In this document: positions 32,309-45,800 of the stretch, piece after piece | Layout: every line of letters begins with the position of its first letter | How positions within the stretch are numbered: position 1 is the first letter of the stretch | Assembly: GCF_035958815.1 (NCBI RefSeq) | Contig: NZ_CP108383.1 | Location: 6,324,001-6,388,000 of the forward strand | Direction of reading: 5' to 3' | Origin: Nocardia sp. NBC_01327 | Lineage (GTDB): Bacteria > Actinomycetota > Actinomycetes > Mycobacteriales > Mycobacteriaceae | Length of the DNA stretch: 64,000 nucleotides | Translations under genes and position numbers: made by a program | The notes under the pieces: model-generated | What the model saw: the letters and a program-made list of their open reading frames with translations, nothing else | What the model was told of the DNA's origin: nothing | The model's database searches: none

Positions 32309-33645
32309 GCGAGCCACAGGACGACGCAGACACCACGACCTTCTTCCTCGAATGGGCAACGCAGCGCCTGGGTCTCGACTCCGTCGACCCTCGGACACCG
32401 CTCACCGCGCTCGGCCTCGATTCGGTCAAAGCCGCCGAGCTGCTGACGATCCTCGAGGACCGATTCGGCGTCGAGATTTCCGCCGAGGACGTCTACGGCG
32501 GCATCTGCATCGACGACCTGGTCGAGGCGGTCGACAAGCACCGTGATCCCGGCGTCCGGCTCGCCGAGGCATCGCCCGGCGCGAGCGCGCCGTCTCACCA
32601 CGCCGGCGCGGGCATCGATTTCAGTCTGTTCTTCTTCGCCAGCGATGCACAGCAAGCTGTTTCGCAGCGCTATCAGCTGTTGTTCGACAGCGCTCGCTTC
32701 GCCGATGCGCACGGGTTCCGCTCGATCTGGTTGCCGGAACGGCATTTCCACAAGTTCGGCGGGCTGTACCCGAATCCCGCGGTTCTCGGGGCAGCCCTGG
32801 CGGCGATCACACAGCGGGTACGCCTCAGGGCGGGCAGTGTGGTGCTGCCGCTGCACAACCCGGTGCGGGTCGCCGAGGACTGGTCGGTGGTCGACAATCT
32901 GTCGAACGGCCGGGTCGATATCGCGTTCGCCACGGGCTGGAACCCCGACGATTTCGTCCTGGCGCAGGACAATTACCGCACGCGGGTCGACGTCACGCGA
33001 TCCGGTATGCAGAGCATCGAGCAGCTCTGGCGTGGTGAGTCGATCTCGCTGCCGAACGGCGTGGGCGAATCCCGGTCGGTGCGCATCTTCCCCACCCCGA
33101 TCCAGCCGGACCTCGCCACCTGGGTCACCTGCAGCGGCGGTGTGGAGCGCTTCGAGATGGCGGGTGAGCTCGGCACGAATGTGCTGACCGCCCTGCTCTT
33201 TCAGACCGTGGACGAACTCGCGGAGAAGATCACCGCCTATCGCAAGGCGCGCGCCCACCACGGCCACGATGCCGACGCCGGAAAAGTCACGGTCATGCTG
33301 CACACCTTCGTCGGAGACGACGACGCCGCGGTGCGGCGGACGGTGCACGGTCCGTTCAAGAGCTACCTCGCGGACTCCGTCGATCTGTGGCGTCGCGGTG
33401 CGGAGTCCCTCGAGGAGTTGGACGACAGGTCGCGAAACAAGGTGCTGGACTTCGCCTTCGAACGGTACTACCGAACCAGCGGACTGTTCGGCACGCCCGA
33501 TTCGGCGCTGTCGATGGTCGAGAGCCTGCACCACGCGGGCGCCGACGAGATCGCCTGCCTCATCGACTTCGGAGTGGCCGCGCCGACCGTGCTCGACGGT
33601 CTCGAATCGCTGGCCACCCTCGCACACAAAGCACGTTCTCTTTGA
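32305..33645 (+). CDS. Acyl carrier protein fused to a luciferase-like monooxygenase (TIGR04020 type)
   Basis: A 446-residue two-domain protein. Residues about 8-85 are a carrier protein with phosphopantetheine Ser40 in LGLDSVKAAELL. Residues about 104-446 are a flavin-dependent luciferase-like monooxygenase of the natural-product type: SLFFFAS, ADAHGFRSIWLPERHFH, GGLYPNPAVLGAALA, RLRAGSVVLPLHNPVRVAEDW and FATGWNPDDFVLA. Related domains inside PKS/NRPS lines oxidise carrier-bound substrates (hydroxylation or oxygen insertion). Here the carrier and oxygenase are one chain placed between FAAL and NRPS, so I infer oxidation of the loaded acyl chain before condensation. The GTG start overlaps the FAAL stop; the NRPS starts 26 bp later. 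Confidence 0.9.
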   Translation: MSEPQDDADTTTFFLEWATQRLGLDSVDPRTPLTALGLDSVKAAELLTILEDRFGVEISAEDVYGGICIDDLVEAVDKHRDPGVRLAEASPGASAPSHHAGAGIDFSLFFFASDAQQAVSQRYQLLFDSARFADAHGFRSIWLPERHFHKFGGLYPNPAVLGAALAAITQRVRLRAGSVVLPLHNPVRVAEDWSVVDNLSNGRVDIAFATGWNPDDFVLAQDNYRTRVDVTRSGMQSIEQLWRGESISLPNGVGESRSVRIFPTPIQPDLATWVTCSGGVERFEMAGELGTNVLTALLFQTVDELAEKITAYRKARAHHGHDADAGKVTVMLHTFVGDDDAAVRRTVHGPFKSYLADSVDLWRRGAESLEELDDRSRNKVLDFAFERYYRTSGLFGTPDSALSMVESLHHAGADEIACLIDFGVAAPTVLDGLESLATLAHKARSL

Positions 33646-33671
33646 GCGTCGGATCTTCATCAGGAGGCGGG

Positions 33672-36600
33672 ATGCACGACCACGGATCACCCCTGCATGC
33701 CCGCGACGGTCACCCGCCTACCTATTCGCTGACCGCGGCACAGCGTGCGATTCGGTTGCTTCAGCAGTTGGCGGGCGCCACACCGGTGTCGAACGCGCTG
33801 TATCTGGAGCTGGCCGGTGAACTCGATACCGCACTGCTGATCGCCTCGTTCGGGCAGGCGCTCGACGAATTCGAAGTCAGCCGCGTGCGCGTCGTCGAGG
33901 TGGACGGACAGCTGCGGCAGGTGGTGGACGAGACCGCCAATGGCGCGGTGCAGTGCCTGGACTACACGTCGGCGCCCGATCCTGTCGCCGCGGCGCTGGA
34001 GTGGATGCGCAGCGACTACCGCGCACCCATCGACCTGCCGAACGGCCCCGTCGTGATGGGTGCGCTGGTGCGCGTCGCCGAGCGGCGGTGGTTCTGGTAC
34101 CTGCGTGCCCATCACATCGTGATGGACGGCATCGCCGCACTGAACATCCTCACGCGCAGCGCACAGCTGCACACCGCCGCGCTGGAGGGCAAAGAGCCTG
34201 GGCGACAGGCGATTCGCTCGCTGGGCGAGATCGTCGCCGCGGACGAGCAGTATCGCGCCTCGCACCGCTTCCACGACGATCACGTGTTCTGGTCCAAGTA
34301 TGTGGCAGAGCTCCCCCAGCCGGTGACGCTGACCGATCAGGTCGCCCTCGCCGAGGAGCATCCGCTGTCGGTGAGCGCGCTGCTGTCCGCCGACACCGAC
34401 AGTGCGCTCCGCGCCGCCGTCGCGACGCGATCCTCCGGACCGGCGGTCTTCGTGCTCGCCGCGTTCGGCCTGTATCTGGCGCGCATGACCGGCTCCGACG
34501 ATGTGGTGCTGAGTCTGCCGGTGTCCGCGCGCGTCACGGCGGCCATGGGCCGCTCCGGCGGCATGACCGCCAATATCGTGCCGTTCCGCATTACCGTCAC
34601 CCCCGGCCTCAGCGTCGGGTCACTGCTCGAGCAGACCCAGCGCACGCTGATGGATGTCCTTCGCGGACAACGCTATCGGCACGAAGATATGCTCGCGGAC
34701 TCGGAATCGGTTGCCGCCCGCCATCTTCCGCAGGCCGCCGGGCCGATGGTCGATCTGATGATTCTCGATACCAAGATCGTCCTCGGCGATATCACCGCCC
34801 GGTTGCAGGTCTTGACCCCGGGATTGGTTCCCGATCTTTCGGTGAACGTCTATCCGGCCGTCGGCGGCGAGAGCACCCGGCTCGACTTCTTCGCCAACCC
34901 GAGCGTGTACACCTCCGACCAGGTCGCCTACCACCACCGGCGTTTCGCGCAGTTCCTCGACAGCTTCCTGCAGTGCGTGCTCACCGATTCCGGGACCCGG
35001 GTGCGCTCGGTGGAACTGCTCGAACCCGACGAGCGCCGGCTGTTGCAGGAATCAGGCGCCGGCGCTTCGGGCCCCGCGCAGAACACGTTGCCCGACATAC
35101 TGTCCCGGGCAGCGGCAGCGCACGCCGATCGGCTCGCGGTCCACGACGCCGCGCGCACCTGGACCTACCGCGAACTCGACGAATGGTCGAATCGGTGTGC
35201 ACGGGCATTGATCGACCGCGGCGCCGGCCCGGAAACCACGGTGGCGGTGGCGGTGCCGCGCTCGGCGGCCTGGGTGCATGCGGTCTGGGCGGTCGCCAAG
35301 ACCGGCGCCGCGTTCGTGACGCTGGATCTCACCCAGCCGGTCGAGCGAAATCGGTTCATTCTCGCCGACTGCCCTGCCACCATCCTGCTGATCAGCAGTG
35401 AAACCAGCACGGAAGCAACCGGGTTGGATGGTCCAGGAGTTCAGGTGGTCGATATCGACCGCCTCGAACCGCGCGAGGCCAGCGCTGCCCCGATCACCGA
35501 CGCGGATCGCCGCGGTGCGGTACGAATCGGCAATACCGCCTACATCGTGTACACCTCGGGCTCGACGGGCACCCCGAAGGGCGTTGCCGTCACCCACGCC
35601 GGGCTGTCCGGAGTCTCCGGTACCCTCGCGCAGCAGTATCGGCTCGACAGCAACTCTCGCGTATTGGCCGTCGCCGCACGCACTTTCGATGCAGCAGTAT
35701 TCGAACTCCTCTCGGCCGTACCGGTCGGTGCGGCGCTGATCGTCGCTCCCGCCGATGTTTTCGCCGGTGCGGCACTCACGGAGTTGATGTGTGCCGAGAG
35801 AGTGACGCATGCGTGTTTGACTCCGGCCGTCGCCGCCACGCTCGATGAGCGGCGACTCGACGATCTGCACGTGCTCATGGTCGCCGGCGAAGCATGTCCG
35901 CCCGCACTGGTGCGGCAGTGGCCGGACAGCGATGCCGCCGGTATTCGCCTGCTGTACAACCTGTACGGGCCGAGTGAGGCCACGATCTGGGTCACCAGCG
36001 CGGCACTGCGTCCGGGCGACGAGGTGTCGCTCGGTGCTCCCATCCCCGGAATCCGGCTTTCGGTGCTGGATCCGTGGCTGCGCCCGTCATCCTTCGGTGT
36101 GGCGGGCGAGTTGTATGTCTCCGGTCCCGGTGTGGCGCGCGGATATCTCGGCCGTTCCGGATTGAGCGCGGCATCGTTCGTGGCCGACCCGCAGGGTCCG
36201 GACGGTGCGCGTATGTACCGCACCGGAGACGTGGTGCGCTGGGAGCGCCGCGGCGCCGACGGCGCGATGCTGGTCTTCGTCGGCCGCGCCGACTCCCAGA
36301 TCAAGATTCGTGGCCAGCGCCTCGAACTCGGCGAGATCGAAGCCGCACTGACCGGCCTGGACGAGGTGCGGCACGCCATCGTCACCACCGCCGGCGAGGA
36401 TTCCGAAACCGCCTGGGTGGCGGCCTATCTCACCGCGACACCGGGCTACGCCATCGACGCGGGCACGGTCCGGCAGGCGGTGGCGCGGCGACTGCCGTCG
36501 TACATGGTCCCCGAGACCGTCACGGTGCTCGACGAATTGCCGATGACCGCGACCGGGAAGGTGGATCGCCGCGCATTACCGGCACCGCAGCGACCGGTGG

Positions 36601-36860
36601 CGACCTACCGTGCCGCCTCGTCCCCCTTCGAAGAGATTGTCGCCGCGGCGTTCGCCGAGGTGCTCCATGTGGAGCGTGTCGGGGCCGACGACGACTTCTT
36701 CGCCCGTGGCGGGCATTCGATTTCGGCGACGCGGGTGGCCGCGCGACTGGCCGAGGCGACCGGGCGCACGGTCGGCGTCCGTGACATCTTCGACGCCCCC
36801 ACTGCGGCCGCGCTGGCCCGGGTGCTCACCGGACGCGAGATCGGGCCGGGCCGAGCGCGG
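33672..36860 (+). other. NRPS module 1: starter C - A1 - T
   Basis: The C domain (about residues 15-470; LRAHHIVMDG at 147) starts differently from the other C domains: YSLTAAQRAIRLL replaces the PLSFAQxRMWFIN entry motif, consistent with a starter C accepting the acyl chain from the ACP. A1 (about 480-965; YTSGSTG at 627) has the ten-residue specificity code DAFCMALIWK, which I cannot assign; the LIWK ending is also seen in glycine and cysteine codes but the first half differs. T1 has Ser1016 in ARGGHSIS. Confidence 0.8.
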
Positions 36861-39800
36861 TCGGAGCTGGTCGTGCGAGAGCGGCCCGCGCACATACCGT
36901 TGTCGTTCGCGCAATTGCGCATGTGGTTCATCAACCGGTTCGAACCCGAATCGCCGACCTACAATATTCCGCTGGTCTTCCGGCTGGCCGGATCGCTGAA
37001 CACCGAGGCATTGGCCGCGGCGCTCGCGGCGGTGGTCGCGCGCCATGAGGTGCTGCGGACCCGCTATCCCGAGCTCGACGGGGTGCCGCACCAGGAGGTT
37101 GTGCCGAGCGCGGCAGCCGTCCCGGTGCTCGAGGTGACCGGCGTCGACCCGGCCCAGCTCGACGATGCGGTGGCGCAGCAGGTCCGGCGCGGATTCGACC
37201 TGCGGGTGGATATGCCGCTGCGGGCCACGGTCGTGCGGAGCGGCCTGCTCGAGCACGTCGTGGTGCTGGTGCTGCATCACATCGCCGCGGACGGTCTGTC
37301 CATGGCGCCGCTGCTGCGGGACCTGTCGACGGCGTACGCGGCATATTCGGCGGGGCAGCAGCCGGGATGGACCCCGCTGCCGGTGCAATACCCCGATTAC
37401 GCTCTGTGGCAACGTGAACTGCTGGCTTCGGAGTCCGACGCCGACAGTGCGCTCGTGGCTCAATGCCGGTACTGGGAACAGGAATTGGCCGATGCGCCGC
37501 AACCGATAGCGCTGCCGGCCGATCGGCCGCGCCCGCCGGTGCTGAGCAATCGCGGTGACGTCGTCGAATTCACCATCGACGCACCGCTGCTGGAGGCGAT
37601 CCATCGGCTCGCCCGGGAGCACCGGGTCAGCGTGTCGATGGTCTTGCAGGCCGCGCTGGCGGTGCTGCTGTCGCGGCTGGGAGCCGGACCGGACGTCTCG
37701 ATCGGCGGTCCGGTCGCGGGGCGCACCGATGAGGCCCTGCGGGATGTGGTCGGCTTCTTCGTCAATACCTGGGTATTGCGGGTGGACCTTTCCGGCAACC
37801 CGCGTTTCGAGCAGGTGCTCGACCAGGTCCGCGGTAAGGCCCTGACCGCCTACGAGAATCAGGACGCGCCGTTCGAGCGGCTGGTGGAACTGCTCAACCC
37901 GGCCCGGTCGACGGCCTATCACCCGCTGTTCCAGGTATCGCTGGAATTGCAGAACGGTGGCCTGCCCGCACTCGAACTGCCCGATCTGGTTGCCGAATTC
38001 CTCCCCTTCTCCACCGCAAGCGCCAAGAACGATCTGCATGTCGATCTGATCGAAATCCCCGGCACCACAGCAACTCCCGCGGTACTTGCGGGCCGAATCG
38101 AATATGCCACCGATCTGTTCGACCATTCCACGGTGACCGGCATTGCCGACCGCTTCCTCCGGGTGCTCAGCGCGGTGAGCGCCGACCCGTCCGAGGCGAT
38201 CGCCGATATCGGCCTGTTGGACGAGGCGGAGCGCACACAACTTCTGACGCAGTGGAACCCGCAGCTCGAGACCGCGAACCCGGAGACCACGATCGTGGCG
38301 GCGTTCCTCGGACGCGTCGATGCGGCACCGACCGCCGTCGCACTGCGTTTCGGTGACGAGCAGCTGACCTACGCGGAATTGGCTGCGCGGGTGGATGTTC
38401 TGGCGCGGGTGCTGGCGGATCGGGGCGTCGGCCGGGGTTCGGTGGTCGCGGTGGCCATGCCTCGATCGACGGATCTGGTGACCGCCGTCCTGGCGGTGGT
38501 GACTGCCGGTGGCGCGTACCTGCCGATCGATCCCGAATATCCCAGTAGCCGTATCGAATTCATTCTCGCCGACGCCGATCCGCTGCTGGTCTTGACGACG
38601 ACTGCTACGGCAGCGGCACTGCCTTTGGGTGAGCGTGCGGCCCTGTACCTGGACGTCGCCGACCTCGCGGGTGCGCCGTCCGGTACGAGTTTGCCGGTGC
38701 TGTCGCCCACCGACGCGGCGTATGTGATCTACACATCGGGTTCCACGGGCCGCCCGAAAGGCGTTGTGGTCGAACACCGCGGCGTGGTCAATATGGCGAG
38801 GTACGGATGGCCCGGCGGACCCGGCGAGCGGGTGCTGCTGCATTCGTCCATGGCGTTCGACGCATCGGCCTACGAGCTGTGGCCCGCACTGCTGGCCGGA
38901 TCCACCATCGTCATCGCACCGCCCGGCCGATCGGATATCGCGGAGTTGAGCCGGGCCATATCCCGCCACGGCGTGACGGCACTGTATGTGACAACCCCGC
39001 TGTTCGAGATACTGGCGAGCTCCGGGCCGGAGCTGACGCTCGATTCGGTATCCCGGGTGGTCACCGCCGGAGATGCGCTGCGGCCGGTCGCCGTCACCCG
39101 CTTCCACGACAGGTGGCCGGGAATCGGCGTGGTCAATGCCTATGGGCCGACCGAGAATACGGTGTGCGTAGCGGCGTACGAGATCCCCGACTCGGCGGAG
39201 TGGACGGGCGGCAGCAGCGTGCCGATCGGCATCCCCGTGGGCAATATGCGCTTGTACGTGCTGGATTCGCGGCTGCGGCCGGTACCGGCGGGCGTGGCGG
39301 GCGAATTGTATGCCGCCGGAGTGCAATTGGCGCGCGGGTATCGGCACCGTCCGGGCTTGACCGCGGAGCGGTTCTCCGCCTGTCCGTTCGGAACCGGCGA
39401 GCGGATGTATCGCACCGGTGATGTGGTGCGGTGGCTGAAAGATCCGAACCAGGGCACCGGCGTGCTGGAATTCGTCACTCGCGCCGATGAACAGGTCAAG
39501 GTGCGCGGGTACCGGATCGAGCCCGGCGAGGTCGAGACCGTACTGACCGCGCACCCGCTGGTCTCGCAATCGGCGGTGATCGCGCGTGAGATCGGTTCCG
39601 CGACCGCGGATTCGGTGAGTGCGGCGGACAAGAGGCTGGTCGGCTACGTGGTGCTCGATCGCACCGGCGAGGTGCGCGACGAGGCCGTTCTCATCGGCGA
39701 GATTCGCCGCTTCGTCGCCGATCGCCTGCCGGAGTACATGACGCCCTCGGCCATCGTCGTCCTCGCCACACTGCCGTTGACGCCCAATGGAAAGCTGGAC

Positions 39801-42800
39801 CGGCGCGCACTGCCCGCGCCGGCCTTCGCCGTCGCGGACTATCGCGCCGCATTGACACCGGCCGAGGAGATCGTTGTCACCGTCTTCGCCGAGGTGCTCG
39901 GCGTGGATCGAGTCGGGGTCGACGACGACTTCTTCGCGCTCGGCGGGCATTCGCTGTCCGCCATGCGCGTGGCCTCGCGAATGACCGCGGTGCTGGGTAC
40001 CGAGGTGGGCGTGCGGGACGTGTTCGAGGCTCCCACCCCCGCTCGCCTGGCGCGCGCGCTTGCCGAGCGAGGAGCGGACCTCGATCCGGCACGACCCGGA
40101 TTGACTGTTCGAGAGCGGCCGGAGCGGATGCCGCTGTCGTTCGCCCAGTCCCGGCTGTGGTTCATCAACCGATTCGAAATGGATTCCCCGGCCTACAACA
40201 TTCCGATGGTGCTGCGCCTGCGCGGGCCGTTGGATCAGGACGCGCTGTCTGCCGCACTGACCGATGTGGTGGCGCGCCACGAGAGCCTGCGCACCATCTT
40301 CCCCGATGAGGACGGGGTGCCGTTCCAGCGAATCCTGCCGGTCGGCCTGGCCACGACGACCATCGAGACCGGTACGGCAGATCCCAGCGAGATCGAGCAG
40401 ACCCTGGCGGTTCTGGTACGCCGGGGATTCGATGTCTCGTCGGAGCTGCCGCTGCGAGTGACGCTGTTGCGCAATGGTTTCAACGACCACACCGTGGTGC
40501 TGGTGCTGCACCATATCGCCGCGGACGGGTGGTCGATCGCACCGTTCGTGCGGGACCTCACCGCGGCGTACGCCGCGCGCCGAGAAGGCCGGTCACCGCA
40601 GTGGGCGCCCTTGCCCGTGCAGTACGCGGACTTCACGCTGTGGCAGCGCGAGACATTGGGTGCGGAGTCCGATCCGGACAGCATGCTGGCCACCCAATTC
40701 CACTATTGGGAAACCGAACTGGCCGATGCCCCGCAGCCGATCACACTGCCGCTGGACCGCCCGCGCCCGGCGATTGCCAGCAATCGCGGCGATGTCATCG
40801 AGTTCTCCTTCGAGCCCGCGCTGTGCGAGCGGCTGTATCGACTCGCCCATGATCGCCAGGTGACGGTGTCGATGCTGTTGCAGTCGGCGCTGGCCGTACT
40901 GCTGTCACAGGTGGGCGCGGGCGAGGACATCAGCATCGGTGGTCCGGTCGCCGGGCGTACCCAAGAGGCGACGCACGATTTGATCGGATTCTTCGTCAAT
41001 ACCTGGGTGCTGCGGGTGGATCTGTCCGGTAACCCGCGTTTCGAGCAGGTCCTCGACCAGGTCCGCCGCAAGGCCCTGACCGCCTACGAGAATCAGGACG
41101 CTCCCTTCGAGCGACTGGTGGAATTGCTGCAACCCACTCGTTCTCCGGCGTACCACTCGCTGTTCCAGGTGTCGTTCGCACTGCAGAACAACCTGCTGCC
41201 CGATCTGCGGCTGCCGGAGCTGGAGGCCGAGATCGTTCCGGCGATCACCGGAACAGCCAAATTCGACCTGCACATCGATGTGGCCGAACGACTGAATCCG
41301 GCGGACACCGCCGCCGCCCCCGTACTGGCGGGCCGGATCGAATACGCCACCGATCTGTTCGATCGCACCACCGTGACCGACCTCGCCGCGCGATTTCTGC
41401 GACTGCTGGACACCGTCACCGCGGACCCGGAAATGCCCATCGGCCGCATGGAAATTCTCGCGCCCGAGGAACGCGACCGGTTGCTGCGAACCTGGAACGA
41501 CACCGCGGCGCCGGTGCCGCAGGAGACCTCGCTTGCCCGCCTGTTCGCCCGGCACGTAGCGGCCACGCCGGATGCCGTCGCCGTCGCACACGCGGACGGC
41601 GATATGACCTATCGCGAATTGGCCGCGCGGGTGGGTGTGCTGGCGCGGGTGCTGAGGGATCGGGGCGTGGGCCGGGGTTCCGTGGTGGCGGTGGCCGTGC
41701 CACGGTCCGTGGATCTGGTGACCGCGGTGCTGGCGGTCGTGGTGGCCGGTGGCGCGTATCTGCCGATCGATCCCGAATATCCCGGTAGCCGTATCGAATT
41801 CATCCTTGCCGACGCCGATCCGCTGCTCGTGCTGACGACAGTCGCCACCGCGGCGGACCTGCCCCTGGGTGAGCGCGCGGCGCTGTGCCTGGATGCCACA
41901 GACCTCGGCGGTGAGTCGTCCGGCCATGAGCTGCCGTCATTGTCGCCGAGCGATGCGGCGTACGTGATCTACACGTCCGGTTCGACAGGCCGCCCGAAAG
42001 GCGTTGTGGTCGAACACCGCGGCGTGATCAATATGGCGGTGCACGGGTGGCCCGGCGGACCGGGCGAGCGGGTGCTGCTGCATTCGTCCATGGCGTTCGA
42101 CGCGTCCGCATACGAGCTGTGGCCCGCACTGCTGGCGGGATCCACCCTCGTCATCGCACCGCCCGCCCGGCTCGACCTGTCCGCGCTGATGCGCACGATC
42201 TCCCGCCATCGCGTCACCACGATATTCGTGGCAACCGCTCTGTTCGAGCTGCTCTCGACGGCCGGACCCGAGCTCGATATCGATCCGGTGCGTCAGGTCG
42301 TCACCGGTGGCGACGCCTTGGGTTCGGCGGCGGTGGCCCGGTTCCGGGATCGCTGGCCGGGTGTCGATATCGCCAATGCCTATGGGCCGACCGAGAATAC
42401 GGTCTGCGTATCGACGCAGGAGATCCTCGCATCGAGGCCCTGGGCTGCCGATGCGCGGATACCGATCGGCGCTCCGGTGGCGAATGTGCGGGTGTTCATT
42501 CTGGATTCGCGATTGCGGCCGGTGCCGGTGGGCGTGGCAGGCGAATTGTATGTCGCCGGAGCACAATTGGCGCGAGGCTATGCGGGCCGGCTCGGATTGA
42601 CCGCGCAGCGGTTCGTGGCGTGCCCGTTCGGCGCCGCCGAGCGGATGTACCGGACCGGAGATGTGGTGCGGTGGCTGAAACCTTCGGGCGAAGGCGCCGG
42701 GGTGCTCGAATTCGCCGGCCGGGCCGACGATCAGGTCAAGGTGCGCGGGTATCGGATCGAGCCCGGCGAGGTCGAAGCGGCATTGATGGCGCATCCGGCC

Positions 42801-45800
42801 GTGTCGAGCGCGGTGGTCGTCGCCCGCGCGATGTCCTCCGCCCCCGCCGACGCCGTGGCCGACAAGCAATTGGTCGCCTACATCGTTCGCGATCGCGAAA
42901 CCACGGTCGGCGACGACAGCGACCGCGCGGCCGAACTGGTCGGCCATTGGCGAGACGTTTACGACAACCTGTACGCGGGCAAGGAAAGCTACCTCGGCAA
43001 CGGCCGTGAATTCGCCGAGCCGATGGCCCTGGATGCCGATTTCGGCGGCTGGAACAGCAGTTACACCGGAGAACCGATTCCCGTGGGGCAGATGCGGGAG
43101 TGGCGGGACGCGGTCGTGGACCGGGTTCTCGGTCTGCGGCCGGCGCGGGTGCTGGAAATCGGTGTGGGATCGGGCTTGCTGATGTCGCGACTGGCATCGC
43201 AGTGCGACGAGTACTGGTGCACCGATTTCTCGGCGGCGACCATCGAGAATCTGCAATCGCGACTGCGCGAATCGGCGGTGGACTGGGCGGATCGGGTCCT
43301 GCTGCGCGTGCAGTCCGCCGACGACGTCACGGACCTGCCGCCGGATCGCTTCGATGTGGTGGTGCTGAACTCGGTGGCACAGTACTTCCCGAATGCCGCC
43401 TACCTGATCGACGTGATCGACAAGGTCATGACGCTGCTGGCGCCCGGTGGCGCGTTCTTCCTCGGCGATATCCGCAATCTGACACTGCTGCGAGAATTCG
43501 CCACCGGCACCCAACTGGCCGGCGGCGAGGACCAGGACACGGTGGCGGCGGTGCGGGAGCGCGCACGCCGCGCGTTGATGGCGGAGCAGGAATTGCTGGT
43601 CGCCCCCGAGTTCTTCCTCGCGGTGCGGGACAGGGTCGCCGCCGTGGCCGCGGTGGATATCGAGTTGAAGTACGCGCCGGTCGACAATGAGTTGACGCGC
43701 TACCGCTACGACATCGTCCTGCACAAGGCCCCGGCGCGAATTCGCTCACTTGCCGACGTGCCGCAACGCGATTGGTCCGAATTCGGCGACCTGCGGGGAC
43801 TGCGCGACCAGCTCGCCGCCGAGCGGCCCGAGAGTCTGCGAATCACCGGAATACCGCAGGCCGGAACGATTCTGGATGTGACGGCCACTCGAATTGTGGA
43901 CACCGCGGCCGAGCAGGCGCGCGTGGCCGATCTCGACCTGAACACCACCACCGCGGCGGTCCTGCCGCACGAGATCCGTTCCCTCGGCGCGGAATTGGGC
44001 TTCACGGTGGCTGTCACCTGGGCGCCGGTGCCCGGCCGGATGGACGCCGTCCTCGTCCGCGGCGCGGGCGAGACCACGGTATTCGACGACGTCTACCTGA
44101 ACGCGGGCCCCCTGGATTCGCTGGGCGCCTACGTGAACGATCCCGGTATCGGCGATCTGGTCGCCGAGATCCGGGAATTCACGGCAGAACGGTTGCCGGA
44201 GTTCATGATTCCGGCGGCCATCGTCATCCTCGACGAGCTGCCGCTGATGCCCAACGGCAAGGTGGACCGGCGCGCCTTGCCCGCCCCGCAGCTGTTCACC
44301 CTGGCATATCGGGCTCCATCGACACCGATGGAGGAGATTGTCGTCGCGGTCTTCGCCGAAGTACTCGGCGCCGACCGGGTCGGCGCCGATGACGACTTCT
44401 TCGCATTGGGCGGGCATTCGCTCTCGGCGACGCGGGTGGCCGCACGCGTGGCGGCGGCCACCGGCCTCACGGTCGAGGTGCGCGATGTGTTCGACGCACC
44501 GACCGCTACCCGATTGGCCGCGGTACTGGCCGAACGGTCCACCACGGAACAGCCGAGCTCGGTGTTGGCGCCGCAGGACCGGCCCGCACGAATACCGCTG
44601 TCGTTCGCGCAGTCCCGGATGTGGTTCATCAACCGATTCGAGCCGGACTCCCCCGCGTACAACATCGCCATGGTGCTGCGTTTGCGCGGGCAGTTGGATT
44701 CGGCCGCGCTGGCCGCCGCGATCGGTGATGTCGCGGCCCGGCACGAGAGCCTGCGCACGGTGTTCCCCGATGAGAAGGGGATTCCGTGCCAGCGGATTCT
44801 GCCTGCCGGCGGCGTGGAGATGGCGACGGAGGCCGTCGATTCGACCGAGTTCACCGACCGCGTGACGAGCATCGTGCGGCAGGGGTTCGATGTGTCCGCA
44901 CAGCCGCCGTGGCGAGTCACGGTGCTGCGCAGTGGATCCGATGACCATTCGCTGGTCGTGGTGCTCCACCATATTGTCGCCGACGGGTGGTCGATCGCAC
45001 CGCTGGTGCGTGATCTGGCGCTGGCCTACACCGCGCGCCGGGCGGGGCAGGACCCGCGGTGGGCGCCGCTGCCGGTGCAGTACGCCGATTACACCCTGTG
45101 GCAGCGCGAGGTGCTCGGTGCGGAGTCCGATCCGCACAGCGTCGTCGCGCGTCAGATCGCTTATTGGACAGGCCATCTGGCGGGTCTGCCGGATCGGCTG
45201 GAGTTGCCCGCCGATCGGCCGCGGCCGGTGGCGGCCTCACAGCGCGGTGGGAGCTATTCGTTCACGCTGGATGCCGCGACGGTGACCGGGCTGGGGGCGC
45301 TGGCACGCTCGCACCGGGTGACGATGTTCATGGCCGTGCACGCCGCACTGGCGCTGGTGCTGTCCCGGCTGTCGGGCAGCGCCGATGTCGCGGTGGGTAC
45401 TCCGATCGCGGGTCGCGGCGCGGCGGCGCTGGACGGGCTGATCGGCATGTTCGTCAATACGCTCGTCTTGCGCACCCGGGTCGACGAGGCCGGTTCGTTC
45501 ACCGATCTGCTCGATCAGTGCCGTCAGGTGGACCTGGCGGCGTTCGCACACGCCGACATTCCGTTCGAACGAGTTGTCGAGGCCCTCGATCCGCCCCGGA
45601 GCCAGGCCCATCATCCGCTGTTCCAGGTGATGCTGGCCTTCCAGAACCTCGATCTGGACCCGGCGATGGCACAGCTGCCCGGGCTCGAGGTCGAGCCACT
45701 GCGGAGTCTCGATATCGGGGTCGAACGATTCGATCTCACCATTACCGTCGCCGATATCCCGGACACCACCACCGCCGATATCGACGGCGGCGTACCGATC

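Noticed and set aside
33387..33671. In-frame extension of the NRPS upstream of ATG 33672.
   Set aside because: It overlaps the monooxygenase gene in another frame, has no condensation-domain character, and the ATG at 33672 has an AGGAGG site.
36576..40514. A 1312-codon open frame antisense to the NRPS gene, and others of several hundred codons (for example 53043-55400 and 41937-43724).
   Set aside because: High-GC third positions remove stop codons on the opposite strand; the translations are Arg/Gly/His/Gln-rich with no domains, and the sense strand has continuous NRPS motifs.
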